A stretch of DNA of 64,000 bases from Kribbella aluminosa (GCF_017876295.1 NZ_JAGINT010000002.1:4154001-4218000); one strand, 5' to 3'; counted from the first letter of the stretch, positions 34,620-45,020 are shown. Numbers and translations are program-made. The notes: generated by a model from the sequence alone, not told the origin.

Positions 34620-34657
34620 CTAGTGTCGGGAGCATGACCTAGTGTCGGGAACATGAC
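34620..34657 (+). repeat. Tandem 19-bp duplication containing -10 box and start codon
   Basis: CTAGTGTCGGGAGCATGAC (34620-34638) is followed at once by CTAGTGTCGGGAACATGAC (34639-34657), one mismatch. Each copy holds TAGTGT, which fits TAnnnT, seven bases before an ATG. The second ATG (34653) starts the phosphotransferase. The first (34634) reads ATG ACC TAG, a two-codon frame. Confidence 0.75.
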
Positions 34658-35525
34658 CGACTTCGCAGCCAGTGCCGTTCCGCTGACAGGTGGGTACGGC
34701 GGGGAGACGTTCGCGGTGAGCGCGGGCGGTGAGGACGCGGTCATCAAGTTCTACGCGAAGGACCCGGGACGGGCCGCCGTGGACGCCGCGCTGCTCGAGC
34801 TTGTCCGCGGGCTGCTGCCGGTGCCGCGGGTGCTGGACCTAAAGCGCGACGGGCCGTACGAGGAGCCGTCGTACCTGCTGACCGAGCGGCTGCCGGGCGT
34901 CAACCTGCAGGTGTTCCTGGAGTCGGCGCCGGACGAGCAGCGCCGGACGGTCGGGACGCAGCTGGGGGAGCTGCTCGCGCGGCTGAGCGGCATGCCGTTC
35001 CTGCGACCGGGGATGTTCCGCGACGACGAGCTCGGGGTCGAACCGTTCGGGACGGGCGACCTGACGGAGTACGTCGCGGGGCTGCACCTCGGCCTCGGCG
35101 ACGGGTTCGCCTCGGTCATCGACGAGGCGGAGGAACTGCTGGCCGGCGGTGCGGACCGGTTCTGCCTGGTGCACAGCGACTTCAACCCGAAGAACCTCCT
35201 GGTCGACCCGGGCACCGCGCGGATCACCGGCCTGGTCGACTGGGAGTTCAGCCACGTGGGATCGCCGTACGCCGATCTCGGCAACCTGCTGCGGTTCTCG
35301 GAGGACGAGGTGCTCGCGGGTGCGGTGCTGGCCGCGCTGCGCCCGATGGGGCTCGGCGAGCGGCTGGCCGACCTGGGCCGGGCCGCCGACCTGTGGGCGC
35401 TGCTGGACCTCGCCGCACGGGCCGCCGAGCACGAGATCGCTGCCCGCGCGCACCGGCTGGTCTCCCGAATGGCGGACACGGGCACGCTCGCGGGCGGCCG
35501 TCCGGACCTGGACGCCGTACATTGA
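34653..35525 (+). CDS. Aminoglycoside phosphotransferase (APH) family protein
   Basis: 290 residues. N-lobe GGYGGETFAVSAGGEDAVIKFYAK holds the nucleotide-binding loop and Lys; the hinge region is LLTERLPGVNL. The catalytic loop is LVHSDFNPKNLLVD (Asp, Asn) and the metal Asp lies in GLVDWEFSHVGSPYADLGNLL. It is not closely similar to the pair at the left edge. The substrate is unknown. The start is preceded by a TAGTGT box and has no good SD. Confidence 0.88.
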   Translation: MTDFAASAVPLTGGYGGETFAVSAGGEDAVIKFYAKDPGRAAVDAALLELVRGLLPVPRVLDLKRDGPYEEPSYLLTERLPGVNLQVFLESAPDEQRRTVGTQLGELLARLSGMPFLRPGMFRDDELGVEPFGTGDLTEYVAGLHLGLGDGFASVIDEAEELLAGGADRFCLVHSDFNPKNLLVDPGTARITGLVDWEFSHVGSPYADLGNLLRFSEDEVLAGAVLAALRPMGLGERLADLGRAADLWALLDLAARAAEHEIAARAHRLVSRMADTGTLAGGRPDLDAVH

Positions 35526-35582
35526 GAGGAACGGCACGTCGGGGTACCTCGGCGGGGGCCCGCTGACGACGGGTGCCCCAGC

Positions 35583-35612
35583 TTGTGCTGTCCGAGTCAA
35601 GACCGGTATTCT
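35583..35612 (+). promoter_or_regulatory. Putative rpsA promoter
   Basis: TTGTGC (35583-35588), 18 bases, TATTCT (35607-35612). It lies at the start of the 251-bp gap before rpsA and would give a leader of about 160 nt. Apart from this the gap 35526-35776 shows no supported gene. Confidence 0.4.
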
Positions 35613-35776
35613 GTGAGATGCGCTATGGGCCCGCGCGACCTCGGACGGAGCAGGCTCGTGACTCGCAGCAGCTCGGTGGTGAATCTGTCGTCTTCTGGCA
35701 ATCCCGCGGTTTGGTGCGATCCAAAGGAACATGGCGCAACCGCACGACACCACCAGTCCACGGAGCAACCCACCAC

Positions 35777-37255
35777 ATGACGGCCAGCATCGAGGCACCT
35801 CTCGACCCCGCAGTACGCACCACCCCGCAGGTAGCGGTCAATGACATCGGGTCGGAGGAAGACTTCCTCGCGGCGATCGATCTGACCATCAAGTACTTCA
35901 ACGACGGCGACATCGTCGAGGGCACCATCGTCAAGGTCGACCGGGACGAGGTCCTGCTCGACATCGGTTACAAGACCGAAGGCGTGATCCCCTCCCGCGA
36001 GCTGTCGATCAAGCACGACGTCGACCCGAACGAGGTCGTCAACGTCGGCGATCACGTCGAGGCCCTGGTTCTCCAGAAGGAGGACAAGGAAGGCCGTCTG
36101 ATCCTCTCGAAGAAGCGCGCCCAGTACGAGAAGGCCTGGGGCACGATCGAGAAGATCAAGGAAGAGGACGGCGTCGTCACCGGTACCGTCATCGAGGTCG
36201 TCAAGGGTGGACTCATCCTGGACATCGGCCTCCGCGGCTTCCTCCCGGCCTCGCTCGTCGAGATGCGCCGGGTCCGCGACCTCCAGCCGTACGTCGGCCA
36301 GGAGATCGAGGCGAAGATCATCGAGCTGGACAAGAACCGCAACAACGTGGTCCTGTCCCGCCGCGCCTGGCTGGAGCAGACCCAGTCCGAGGTGCGGATG
36401 AACTTCCTGACCCAGCTGCAGAAGGGCCAGATCCGCAAGGGTGTCGTCTCCTCGATCGTCAACTTCGGTGCGTTCGTGGACCTCGGCGGCGTCGACGGTC
36501 TGGTGCACGTCTCGGAGCTGTCCTGGAAGCACATCGACCACCCGACCGAGGTCGTCGAGGTCGGCCAGGAGGTCACCGTCGAGGTGCTGGACGTCGACAT
36601 GGACCGCGAGCGCGTCTCGCTGTCGCTGAAGGCGACCCAGGAAGACCCGTGGCAGCAGTTCGCCCGGACCCACCAGATGGGCCAGATCGTGCCCGGCAAG
36701 GTCACCAAGCTGGTTCCGTTCGGTGCGTTCGTCCGCGTGGAGGAGGGCATCGAGGGTCTGGTGCACATCTCCGAGCTGGCCGAGCGGCACGTCGAGATCC
36801 CGGAGCAGGTCGTCCAGGTCAACGACGACGTCATGGTCAAGATCATCGACATCGACCTGGAGCGGCGCCGGATCTCGCTGTCGCTCAAGCAGGCGAACGA
36901 GGGTGTGGACCCGGTCTCGGACGACTTCGACCCGACGCTCTACGGCATGACGGCGACGTACGACGACCAGGGCAACTACATCTACCCGGATGGCTTCGAC
37001 CCGGAGACGGGCGAGTGGCTCGAGGGCTTCGACGCGCAGCGCGAGGAGTGGGAGCGGCAGTACGCCGAGGCCCACACGCGCTGGGAGGCCCACAAGAAGC
37101 AGATCGAGGACGCCAAGACGGCGGACGTCGAGGCCGGCGAGGCGTCGACGTACTCCTCTGCCGCTGCCCCGCAGGACGACGCGCCCGTCGAGGGTGCGCT
37201 CGCTTCCGACGAGGCGCTGCAGGCGCTCCGCGAGAAGCTGACCGGCCAGGGCTGA
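35777..37255 (+). CDS. rpsA: 30S ribosomal protein S1
   Basis: 492 residues, typical actinobacterial length. Four S1 RNA-binding domains in order at about 35-105, 120-190, 205-275 and 290-360, for example GDIVEGTIVKVDRDEVLLDI, VVSSIVNFGAFVDLGGVDGL, GKVTKLVPFGAFVRVEEGIE. The C-terminal tail is acidic and low in complexity (ETGEWLEGFDAQREEWERQY, then Ala/Asp-rich). S1 helps load structured mRNAs on the ribosome and is essential in most bacteria, although many genes here look leaderless. A perfect 15-bp hairpin follows. Confidence 0.98.
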   Translation: MTASIEAPLDPAVRTTPQVAVNDIGSEEDFLAAIDLTIKYFNDGDIVEGTIVKVDRDEVLLDIGYKTEGVIPSRELSIKHDVDPNEVVNVGDHVEALVLQKEDKEGRLILSKKRAQYEKAWGTIEKIKEEDGVVTGTVIEVVKGGLILDIGLRGFLPASLVEMRRVRDLQPYVGQEIEAKIIELDKNRNNVVLSRRAWLEQTQSEVRMNFLTQLQKGQIRKGVVSSIVNFGAFVDLGGVDGLVHVSELSWKHIDHPTEVVEVGQEVTVEVLDVDMDRERVSLSLKATQEDPWQQFARTHQMGQIVPGKVTKLVPFGAFVRVEEGIEGLVHISELAERHVEIPEQVVQVNDDVMVKIIDIDLERRRISLSLKQANEGVDPVSDDFDPTLYGMTATYDDQGNYIYPDGFDPETGEWLEGFDAQREEWERQYAEAHTRWEAHKKQIEDAKTADVEAGEASTYSSAAAPQDDAPVEGALASDEALQALREKLTGQG

Positions 37256-37270
37256 TCAGTTCGACCCTTC

Positions 37271-37304
37271 GAGACCCCCGCATCCACCCGGATGCGGGGG
37301 TCTC
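37271..37304. terminator. Bidirectional terminator after rpsA
   Basis: GAGACCCCCGCATCC (37271-37285) and GGATGCGGGGGTCTC (37290-37304) pair perfectly over 15 bp around the loop ACCC. It lies between two convergent genes and probably serves both. Confidence 0.85.
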
Positions 37305-37310
37305 GTGCGT

Positions 37311-37955
37311 TCAGTCGTAGGGCCGGCGGATCCGCGGCTTGCCGAGGTCGGTGCCCCACTGACCGCGGCCCTCGCCCCGCATCCGCAGCTTGAGCTCCAG
37401 TACGTGGGCGCGGGCGGCGCTCGCCGAGAAGAAGCCGATCCGGTAGGGCTCGTTGGGTGCGCCGGCCTCCCATGCCGGTACGTCGTGCTCGCCGTACCGG
37501 ACCGTCCGGACCGGTGGGTCCTCGCCGGCCTGGACCCGGGCCGCGTCCTGCGCGCAGGCGGGCACCCTGCGGGTCGGGCCGGAGCTCGGCGTCCACACCA
37601 CGTCGACAGCGGCCGGTCCGTGCTGCGGGTTGAAGAAGCACGGCGTACGGCGTTCCGGCAGCGGCTCGCCGCCGACCCGGGCACGGACGCACGCGAGCGA
37701 ATACCGGCCGTCGGTCAGCGTGTCGACGACCGCACTGATCGCGTCGAACGAGTTGAGCCGGTCCACCAGACGCTCGGCAGACTCGTACGCGTCCAGCGCG
37801 GCCTGGTAGTCGTGCCGCGTCTCCGCATCCAGCTCACTGCTTTCCAGCAGTTCGCCGAGCCGCGTCAGCTCCTCCCCGAACCGAACCACGTCCTCCTCGG
37901 CCATCACCCGGACGTGCCTCAGCTCCTCCGCACGCCTGCGCTGCCACAACCCCAT
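37311..37955 (-). CDS. Conserved actinobacterial protein of unknown function
   Basis: 214 residues. The N-terminal half is helical and charged, probably a coiled coil (MAEEDVVRFGEELTRLGELL, DYQAALDAYESAERLVDRL). The C-terminal half has CFFNPQHGPAAVDVVWTP and VPACAQDAARVQAGEDPPVR, a Cys-containing pattern seen in actinobacterial proteins of this neighbourhood. The end is basic (LKLRMRGEGRGQWG). No signal peptide or membrane helix. I cannot name a function. It diverges from coaE by 34 bp; a TACCAT box five bases before its ATG would make it leaderless. Confidence 0.7.
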   Translation of the reverse strand: MGLWQRRRAEELRHVRVMAEEDVVRFGEELTRLGELLESSELDAETRHDYQAALDAYESAERLVDRLNSFDAISAVVDTLTDGRYSLACVRARVGGEPLPERRTPCFFNPQHGPAAVDVVWTPSSGPTRRVPACAQDAARVQAGEDPPVRTVRYGEHDVPAWEAGAPNEPYRIGFFSASAARAHVLELKLRMRGEGRGQWGTDLGKPRIRRPYD

Positions 37956-37972
37956 AAGTCATGGTAGGGGCT

Positions 37973-37983
37973 GTCGATAGGGT
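37973..37983 (+). promoter_or_regulatory. Extended -10 module of coaE (leaderless start)
   Basis: GTCGATAGGGT, with TAGGGT at 37978-37983, ends six bases before the coaE GTG. The same 11-mer sits at the same distance from the NUDIX start. Confidence 0.5.
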
Positions 37984-37989
37984 GCTGGC

Positions 37990-38616
37990 GTGCTGAGAGT
38001 GGGACTGACCGGCGGGATCGGGTCCGGGAAGAGTGCGGTGTCGGAGCGGCTGGCCGCTCGTGGGGCTGTCGTGATCGACGCCGACGTCCTGGCGCGCGAG
38101 GTCGTGGCGCGCGGTACCGACGGTCTTGCCGAGGTGGTCGCGGCGTTCGGGCCCGGCGTACTGACGGCCGACGGCGACCTGGATCGGCCGGCGCTGGGGA
38201 AGCTCGTGTTCGGCGACGAGACTGCCCGGCGCACGCTCGAGGCGATCATCCATCCCCGGGTCCGGCTCCGTTCCGCGCAGCTGGAAGCGGCCGCGGCGGA
38301 CAGGTCGCCCAGCGCGATCGTCGTACACGACATCCCCCTGCTGGTGGAGACCGGCCAGGCCGACCGGTTCGACCTGGTGCTGGTGGTCGACGTACCGGTC
38401 GAGGTCCAGCTCGAGCGGCTCACCGCGCAGCGCGGGATGGCCGCCGCGGAGGCCGAGCAGCGGATCGCCAGCCAGGCGTCCCGGGCGGACCGGCTGGCCG
38501 CGGCGGACGTCGTACTCGACAACTCGGGCAGCCTCGAGGAGCTGGATCGCCGGGTGGCCGAGGTCTGGGCAACATTCGAGCACCGGCTGAGCCACGGTCC
38601 GGACACGAAAAGGTGA
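37990..38616 (+). CDS. coaE: Dephospho-CoA kinase
   Basis: 208 residues. It phosphorylates the 3'-OH of dephospho-CoA, the last step of CoA synthesis. The P-loop is GLTGGIGSGKSAV (residues 5-17), followed by the substrate motif VVIDADVLAREVV and IIHPRVR; IPLLVETG and RFDLVLVVDVP are the usual core motifs, and the LID follows in QLERLTAQRGM. It lacks the C-terminal GrpB-like UPF0157 extension of mycobacterial CoaE. GTG start without SD. Confidence 0.97.
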   Translation: MLRVGLTGGIGSGKSAVSERLAARGAVVIDADVLAREVVARGTDGLAEVVAAFGPGVLTADGDLDRPALGKLVFGDETARRTLEAIIHPRVRLRSAQLEAAAADRSPSAIVVHDIPLLVETGQADRFDLVLVVDVPVEVQLERLTAQRGMAAAEAEQRIASQASRADRLAAADVVLDNSGSLEELDRRVAEVWATFEHRLSHGPDTKR

Positions 38617-38748
38617 CCCCTGCGCGGGAAATGATGCTCCCGGGACCCCCTGTACGAGAATCTGTCCCGGTCCGGCCCGAACTGTTCGGGGCCGGGCACG
38701 GCCGGCGCGCCCCGCGCCGGTCCGGACGTCCGAGGTTGGGAGGATGGC

Positions 38749-39939
38749 GTGGTCTGTCCGCGCTGCAGCTCTGACGTCCCCGAGGTGTCGAGTTTCTGCC
38801 ATCACTGTGGCAACGACATGCGCACCGGGGACTCCGAGCGGAAGAACGCGTACGCCGCCAGGCCGGATGAGCCGGTGGCGTCCTTCAAACTGGTCTCGAC
38901 GATCATGCCGCAGGGATCCGGCAAACAGCCGTACACCTACAAGGTCGCGCTCGGCATTGCCCTGCTGCTGACCGTGGTGACGGCCGCGCTGGGCGCTCTC
39001 CCGGTGGCGATCATGGTCGCGGCCTTCGCCATCCCGATCGTCTACATCATCTACTTGTACGACGTGAACCTCTGGGAGGACGAGCCGATCCCGGTGGTCG
39101 CCGCGGCCTTCGTGCTGACCGGACTGCTCGCCTGGCTGTTCACCTGGATCTGGTCGGACAGGATCGGGCTTTCGCTCGACGCGATCGGCAACAACACCAC
39201 CGGGCCGTCGCTGCGGGACCTGCTGATCCTGCTCCTGCTGGTACCGGTCGTGTCCGAGCTGATCCGGCAGATCGGCCCGCTCTACCTGGCCTCCCGGCCG
39301 CGGTACGACGACCTCATGGACGGGTTCACGTTCGGCGTCGTCGCCGGTGTCGGGTACGCCTGCTTCGAGACGCTGGTCCTGCACTGGGGCTGGATCAACG
39401 GCGGCTTCGCCGGCCCGGGCAGCAGCGCCGGGACGTGGATCTCGATCGTCCTGCTGCACGGCTTCATCAAGCCGCTGGTGTACGGCTCGGCGACCGGTCT
39501 CGCGGGTGCGGAGTTCTCCGGCCTGGGCGAGGGGTACGACGGCTTCACGCCGCGCTGGGTCGGCGGCCTGCTGCAGGCGATGGTGGTGAACGCGCTGTTC
39601 CAGGGCGGGATCTACCTGCTCGGGTTCGTCGGCGGCCGCGGCTCGACCATCGGCGCGGTCCTCGGCATCGTCTGGGGCCTGTTGCTGCTCGGCGCGCTGA
39701 TCATCCGGGTCCGGACCGTGCTCCACAAGGGCCTCCTGGAGGCGGCACTGGAGTCGGCCGCGCGCGGCGGTTCCAACCACGCGTCCGGTGAGCTGGCGTT
39801 CTGCTCGCGCTGCGAGATGCCGCTGCTCCCGCAGTCCGACTTCTGCTCCGCCTGTGGCAACTCGGTCCGTTCGGTACCGAAGTCCGCCCGTGGGGTGACC
39901 GCACCGACCGCTGCGACGAGTGGAGAGACGCAGGCATGA
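38749..39939 (+). CDS. PrsW-like membrane protein with zinc ribbons at both ends
   Basis: 396 residues. The N-terminal zinc ribbon (CPRCSSDVPEVSSFCHHCG, residues 3-21) is followed by a linker and about nine helices. The helices resemble PrsW intramembrane proteases: DGFTFGVVAGVGYACFETLV and LLHGFIKPLVYGSATG keep a Glu and a His. The family's double-Glu motif, however, reads VVSELIRQIG (Ser-Glu). A second zinc ribbon (CSRCEMPLLPQSDFCSACG) lies at about 348-366. GTG start with GGGAGGA upstream. It overlaps the next gene by four bases and leads an operon with three related exported proteins. Protease activity is doubtful. Confidence 0.8.
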   Translation: MVCPRCSSDVPEVSSFCHHCGNDMRTGDSERKNAYAARPDEPVASFKLVSTIMPQGSGKQPYTYKVALGIALLLTVVTAALGALPVAIMVAAFAIPIVYIIYLYDVNLWEDEPIPVVAAAFVLTGLLAWLFTWIWSDRIGLSLDAIGNNTTGPSLRDLLILLLLVPVVSELIRQIGPLYLASRPRYDDLMDGFTFGVVAGVGYACFETLVLHWGWINGGFAGPGSSAGTWISIVLLHGFIKPLVYGSATGLAGAEFSGLGEGYDGFTPRWVGGLLQAMVVNALFQGGIYLLGFVGGRGSTIGAVLGIVWGLLLLGALIIRVRTVLHKGLLEAALESAARGGSNHASGELAFCSRCEMPLLPQSDFCSACGNSVRSVPKSARGVTAPTAATSGETQA

Positions 39940-41045
39940 GCAACCAGCAGCAGCCGCCGTACGGTGGCCAGGGCGGACAGCCGCCGTACGGCGGTCAGCC
40001 GGGACAGCAGCCTGGTTACGGACAACAGCCTCCTCAACAGCCGGGACAGCAGCAGCCTGGATACGGTCAGCCCGGGCAGCAGCCTGGGCAGCAGCAGCCT
40101 GGGCAGTACCAGCAGCAGCCCGGGCAGCAGCAGCCCGGGTATGGCGGTCAGTACCCGCAGCAGGGCCAGCAGCCGGGGCAGCAGTCGTTCCCGGGTCAGC
40201 CTGGTCAGTCTGGTCAGCAGCAGTACCAGCAGCCGCAGCAGGGCTACCCCGGCCAGCAGCAGTACCAGCAGCAGGGGTTCCCGGGCCAGCAGCAGCAGTA
40301 CGGCGGCCAGCAGTGGGGCGGCCAGCAACCCCCGCGGCGGGGTGGCAACAGCAAGACCCTGCTGATCGCCGGCGGTGCGTTCGCTGTGGTCGCGATCATC
40401 GGTGTCGTCCTCGCGCTGATCTTCAAGGGCAGCAACGACCAGGCCGACCCGACGCCGACGACCCAGACGTCCACACAGCCGACCGGCAACCCGACCGGGG
40501 AGCCGACTCCACAGCCGACTCCACAGCCGACGGGGCAGCCGACCGGTGAGCCGACTGCGCAGCCGACGAACCAGCCGAGCACCGGCGGCGACGAGGGCAT
40601 CGCGGTTGCCGAGGGCATCTACGTGAAGCCGCAGCCGGGCTACGTCCGGAAGAGCCTCGACGGCTACAAGGGCGTGTTCCTGCTCAAGCAGGGCGAGGGC
40701 CTGTTCATGGTCGCGGCCGGCAAGGTCGCGGGCTCCAGCCAGTCGATCCTGGCCGAGGTGGTCAAGGCCAACACCAAGTCGCTGTCCTCGGTACAGACCA
40801 AGCAGGTCAAGACGGCGACGCCCGGCCCGGGGGACAAGACCCCGGTGAAGGTCCTGATGTCGCAGGCGTACTCCGGGGTCACGACCTCGCAGAGTGGCAG
40901 CTTCGCGGTGGTCGGGTTCGTCGCGGTGATCGAGCGGAACGACGGCGTGATCACGGTCGCGCAGGCGTACGGGCGGAAGGACAAGCTCGCCACCCTCGAC
41001 CCGGACTCCACGGCGATGCTGAAGTCGGTGATCCAGAGTCAGTGA
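39936..41045 (+). CDS. Gln/Pro/Gly-rich single-pass membrane protein
   Basis: 369 residues. Residues 1-140 are a low-complexity Q/P/G/Y repeat region (units like QQPGYG and QQPGQ). A membrane helix follows (LLIAGGAFAVVAIIGVVLAL), then a Pro/Thr linker with repeats of QPTGEPTPQPT type, then an extracytoplasmic domain of about 150 residues (GIYVKPQPGYVRKSLDGYKG to STAMLKSVIQSQ). I recognise no catalytic motif. It shares its layout and domain end with the next two genes, so all three are probably paralogues. ATGA overlap with the PrsW-like gene and GTGA overlap with the next. Confidence 0.8.
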   Translation: MSNQQQPPYGGQGGQPPYGGQPGQQPGYGQQPPQQPGQQQPGYGQPGQQPGQQQPGQYQQQPGQQQPGYGGQYPQQGQQPGQQSFPGQPGQSGQQQYQQPQQGYPGQQQYQQQGFPGQQQQYGGQQWGGQQPPRRGGNSKTLLIAGGAFAVVAIIGVVLALIFKGSNDQADPTPTTQTSTQPTGNPTGEPTPQPTPQPTGQPTGEPTAQPTNQPSTGGDEGIAVAEGIYVKPQPGYVRKSLDGYKGVFLLKQGEGLFMVAAGKVAGSSQSILAEVVKANTKSLSSVQTKQVKTATPGPGDKTPVKVLMSQAYSGVTTSQSGSFAVVGFVAVIERNDGVITVAQAYGRKDKLATLDPDSTAMLKSVIQSQ

Positions 41046-41983
41046 GCGGAAAGCGCGACAAGGGTCCTGCCGGTAACCCCTGGGTCAACGAGCCAGGACC
41101 GGACGAGGTCCAGGGCGACGAGCCGGCGGAGCAGCTTCCGCCGTCGCCCTGGAACCTCGAGGTGCAGCCGCCCCCGTCATCGTGGGGCGGCTCTGCCACG
41201 CCCGGACCCAACGGACCCAACGGACCCGACTCACCCAGCGGCCCCGGCGGTCCCGGCTCCGGGCCGGCGACGCAGACGTCGTCGTCCTGGGGCGACAAGG
41301 TGGGCCCGCCGTCGCTGCGCCGCCCGCTGCCGGAGAAGAAGCGCTTCCAGCTGCCGAAGATCCCGCCGCTGCTGATCCCGATCGGCGCCGGGCTGCTCGT
41401 GGTGGTGATCGTCGCGATCGTCCTGGTGGCGCTGTCCGGCGGTGACCACAAGGCCGGCCCGGACAACCCGCCGAGTACGCCGGTGAGTACGCCGACGGCG
41501 CCGAAGTCGTCGTACCAGCCGCCGTCGAACGCGATCCCGGTCGGCTTCGGGGTGTCGGTGGTACCGGCGCAGGGCTGGATCGTCTACACCAAGGAGAAGG
41601 CGGGCAAGGAGCTCGCCGTCTACCCGCCGAACGACACCGCGAACGCCCGGGCGTTCTTCTGGGTCCGGCAGAAGCGCGACGTGACCGCGAACGCGTACCT
41701 GCTCGGGATCGTCGAGGGGGAGACCGAGAACGAGGTCGCCCAGCTCGGCAACGTACGGAACCTGCCGTGCCCCAGGGACGTCTTGGTGGAGTGCGTTGCG
41801 ATCGACTACAGCTCCACCTTCACGAAGAACGGTGCCGAGACGAAGATCAAGGGCTCGGTCGAGGTGTACCGGCGCAAGGACGGTGTGGTCACCGCGCTGG
41901 ACTTCCGGACCAACGCCGACTTCGCCCCGAAGGCCGAGGCGGACGCCGCGATCATGAAGAAGTCCGTGATCGACAGCCTGTGA
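41042..41983 (+). CDS. Pro-rich single-pass membrane protein (paralogue 2)
   Basis: 313 residues. A Pro/Gly/Asp-rich cytoplasmic region (1-95), a basic stretch (RRPLPEKKRFQLPKIPPLL), a membrane helix (IGAGLLVVVIVAIVLVAL) and an exported domain of about 150 residues. GFGVSVVPAQGWIVY, ARAFFWVRQKRD and IMKKSVIDSL correspond to the same places in the neighbouring proteins. Two cysteines (LPCPRDVLVECVA) could form a disulfide. The function is unknown; the operon suggests work with the PrsW-like protein. GTG start. Confidence 0.8.
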   Translation: MSGKRDKGPAGNPWVNEPGPDEVQGDEPAEQLPPSPWNLEVQPPPSSWGGSATPGPNGPNGPDSPSGPGGPGSGPATQTSSSWGDKVGPPSLRRPLPEKKRFQLPKIPPLLIPIGAGLLVVVIVAIVLVALSGGDHKAGPDNPPSTPVSTPTAPKSSYQPPSNAIPVGFGVSVVPAQGWIVYTKEKAGKELAVYPPNDTANARAFFWVRQKRDVTANAYLLGIVEGETENEVAQLGNVRNLPCPRDVLVECVAIDYSSTFTKNGAETKIKGSVEVYRRKDGVVTALDFRTNADFAPKAEADAAIMKKSVIDSL

Positions 41984-42026
41984 TGGTCAGTGTGACCGGT
42001 GCCCAGAACTACCGCGAGGAAGAACT

Positions 42027-42785
42027 ATGAGTCAGCAGTACGGTCCACCGCCGGGCCCGCCGCCGGCCCCCGCCCCGGCTCCCGGCGGCTGGGGTCCCGG
42101 TCCGGCGCGGCCGAACCACCCGCAGAAGCCGAGCAAGCTGCCGTGGATCATCATGGCCGGCGCGATCGTCGCGGTGCTGCTGGTGGCGGTCGGCGTCGTA
42201 CTGCTGGTGAACGGCATGGGCGCCGGCAAGACCGCCGCGGAGAAGTCGCCGGAGCCGCTCGGCACCATGTACACACCGTCACCGACGCCCACCCCGAACG
42301 ACTCCAAGGGGCCGAACGACGTCGGCGTCGAGGTCGGGTACGGCGTCTGGTTCACGCCGTCCAAGGGCTGGCTGCCGGACTGGGACAAGACCAAGGCCGG
42401 AAAGAACTACATCCTGCAGCAGTTCAACGCCCGCGGCCTGATCGACGGGTACTACTGGGTCCGGCAGACCACGCTGTACGACGCGAAGGGCTTCGCCGAG
42501 CATCTGGTCGACGTCGAGTCGAACGGCATGCAGGGCGTCCGGATCGGCAAGGGCGCCGAGTGCAAACCGGCGAACCCGAACATCAAGGCCTGCTACGCGC
42601 TCACCTACACCGGTGACTGGGTGTCGAAGGACGGCAGGCATGTCGCGATGCAGGGCTTCGTGACGGCGTACCAGGACCAGTTCGACCGGGTCACGGCCAC
42701 CGACGCCGCGCTCGAGACCCGGGTGTACAAGCGCCGGGTGAACGAGCTCCAGTACATGAACGGCAGCCTGATCAAAAGCTTCTGA
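42027..42785 (+). CDS. Pro-rich single-pass membrane protein (paralogue 3)
   Basis: 252 residues. A short Pro-rich N-terminus (QYGPPPGPPPAPAPAPGGWG), a membrane helix (LPWIIMAGAIVAVLLVAVGV), a Pro/Thr linker and an exported domain. VGYGVWFTPSKGWLPDW and DGYYWVRQTT align with the second paralogue, and two cysteines (GAECKPANPNIKACYALTY) recur at the same place. The function is unknown. Last gene of the four-gene operon, 43 bp after the previous gene; a terminator follows at 42842. Confidence 0.8.
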   Translation: MSQQYGPPPGPPPAPAPAPGGWGPGPARPNHPQKPSKLPWIIMAGAIVAVLLVAVGVVLLVNGMGAGKTAAEKSPEPLGTMYTPSPTPTPNDSKGPNDVGVEVGYGVWFTPSKGWLPDWDKTKAGKNYILQQFNARGLIDGYYWVRQTTLYDAKGFAEHLVDVESNGMQGVRIGKGAECKPANPNIKACYALTYTGDWVSKDGRHVAMQGFVTAYQDQFDRVTATDAALETRVYKRRVNELQYMNGSLIKSF

Positions 42786-42803
42786 CAGTGCTCTGACCTG
42801 CGC

Positions 42804-42890
42804 TTTTAGAAACTGTCGGCGGGCCGGCCGACGCCAACCACCACCCGCCGAGCGGAGCGAGGCGGGTGTGTTTTAGAAACTGTCGGCGGG
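42804..42890 (+). repeat. 20-bp direct repeat flanking a terminator upstream of uvrB
   Basis: TTTTAGAAACTGTCGGCGGG occurs exactly at 42804-42823 and 42871-42890. Between them lies a hairpin. The second copy carries the CTGTCGGCG part of the uvrB promoter; the first copy has no TAnnnT box at the right distance. Confidence 0.85.
42842..42868 (+). terminator. Rho-independent terminator before uvrB
   Basis: CACCCGCC and GGCGGGTG (42842-42849, 42861-42868) pair perfectly around an 11-nt loop; TGTTTT follows directly. It ends the PrsW-like operon. The loop GAGCGGAGCGA is the reverse complement of the loop of the hairpin after terC. Confidence 0.75.
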
Positions 42891-42902
42891 GCGCCGTACG
42901 GT
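42880..42902 (+). promoter_or_regulatory. PafBC/RecA-independent damage-type promoter of uvrB (putative)
   Basis: CTGTCGGCG, eight bases, TACGGT (42897-42902). This matches TTGTCRGTG-N8-TAnnnT at seven of nine bases of the first box (TGTCGG and the final G), the exact gap and the TAnnnT box. The -10 box ends seven bases before the ATG at 42910, giving a leaderless transcript. Confidence 0.65.
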
Positions 42903-42909
42903 GGTGGGC

Positions 42910-45015
<2,106 letters not shown>

Positions 45016-45020
45016 CAGCC

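Noticed and set aside
35583..35780. A 65-codon frame in the rpsA leader ending with a 4-base overlap on the rpsA ATG
   Set aside because: Its start coincides with the putative -35 box, it has no SD and no family-like sequence; a leader peptide cannot be excluded but is unsupported.
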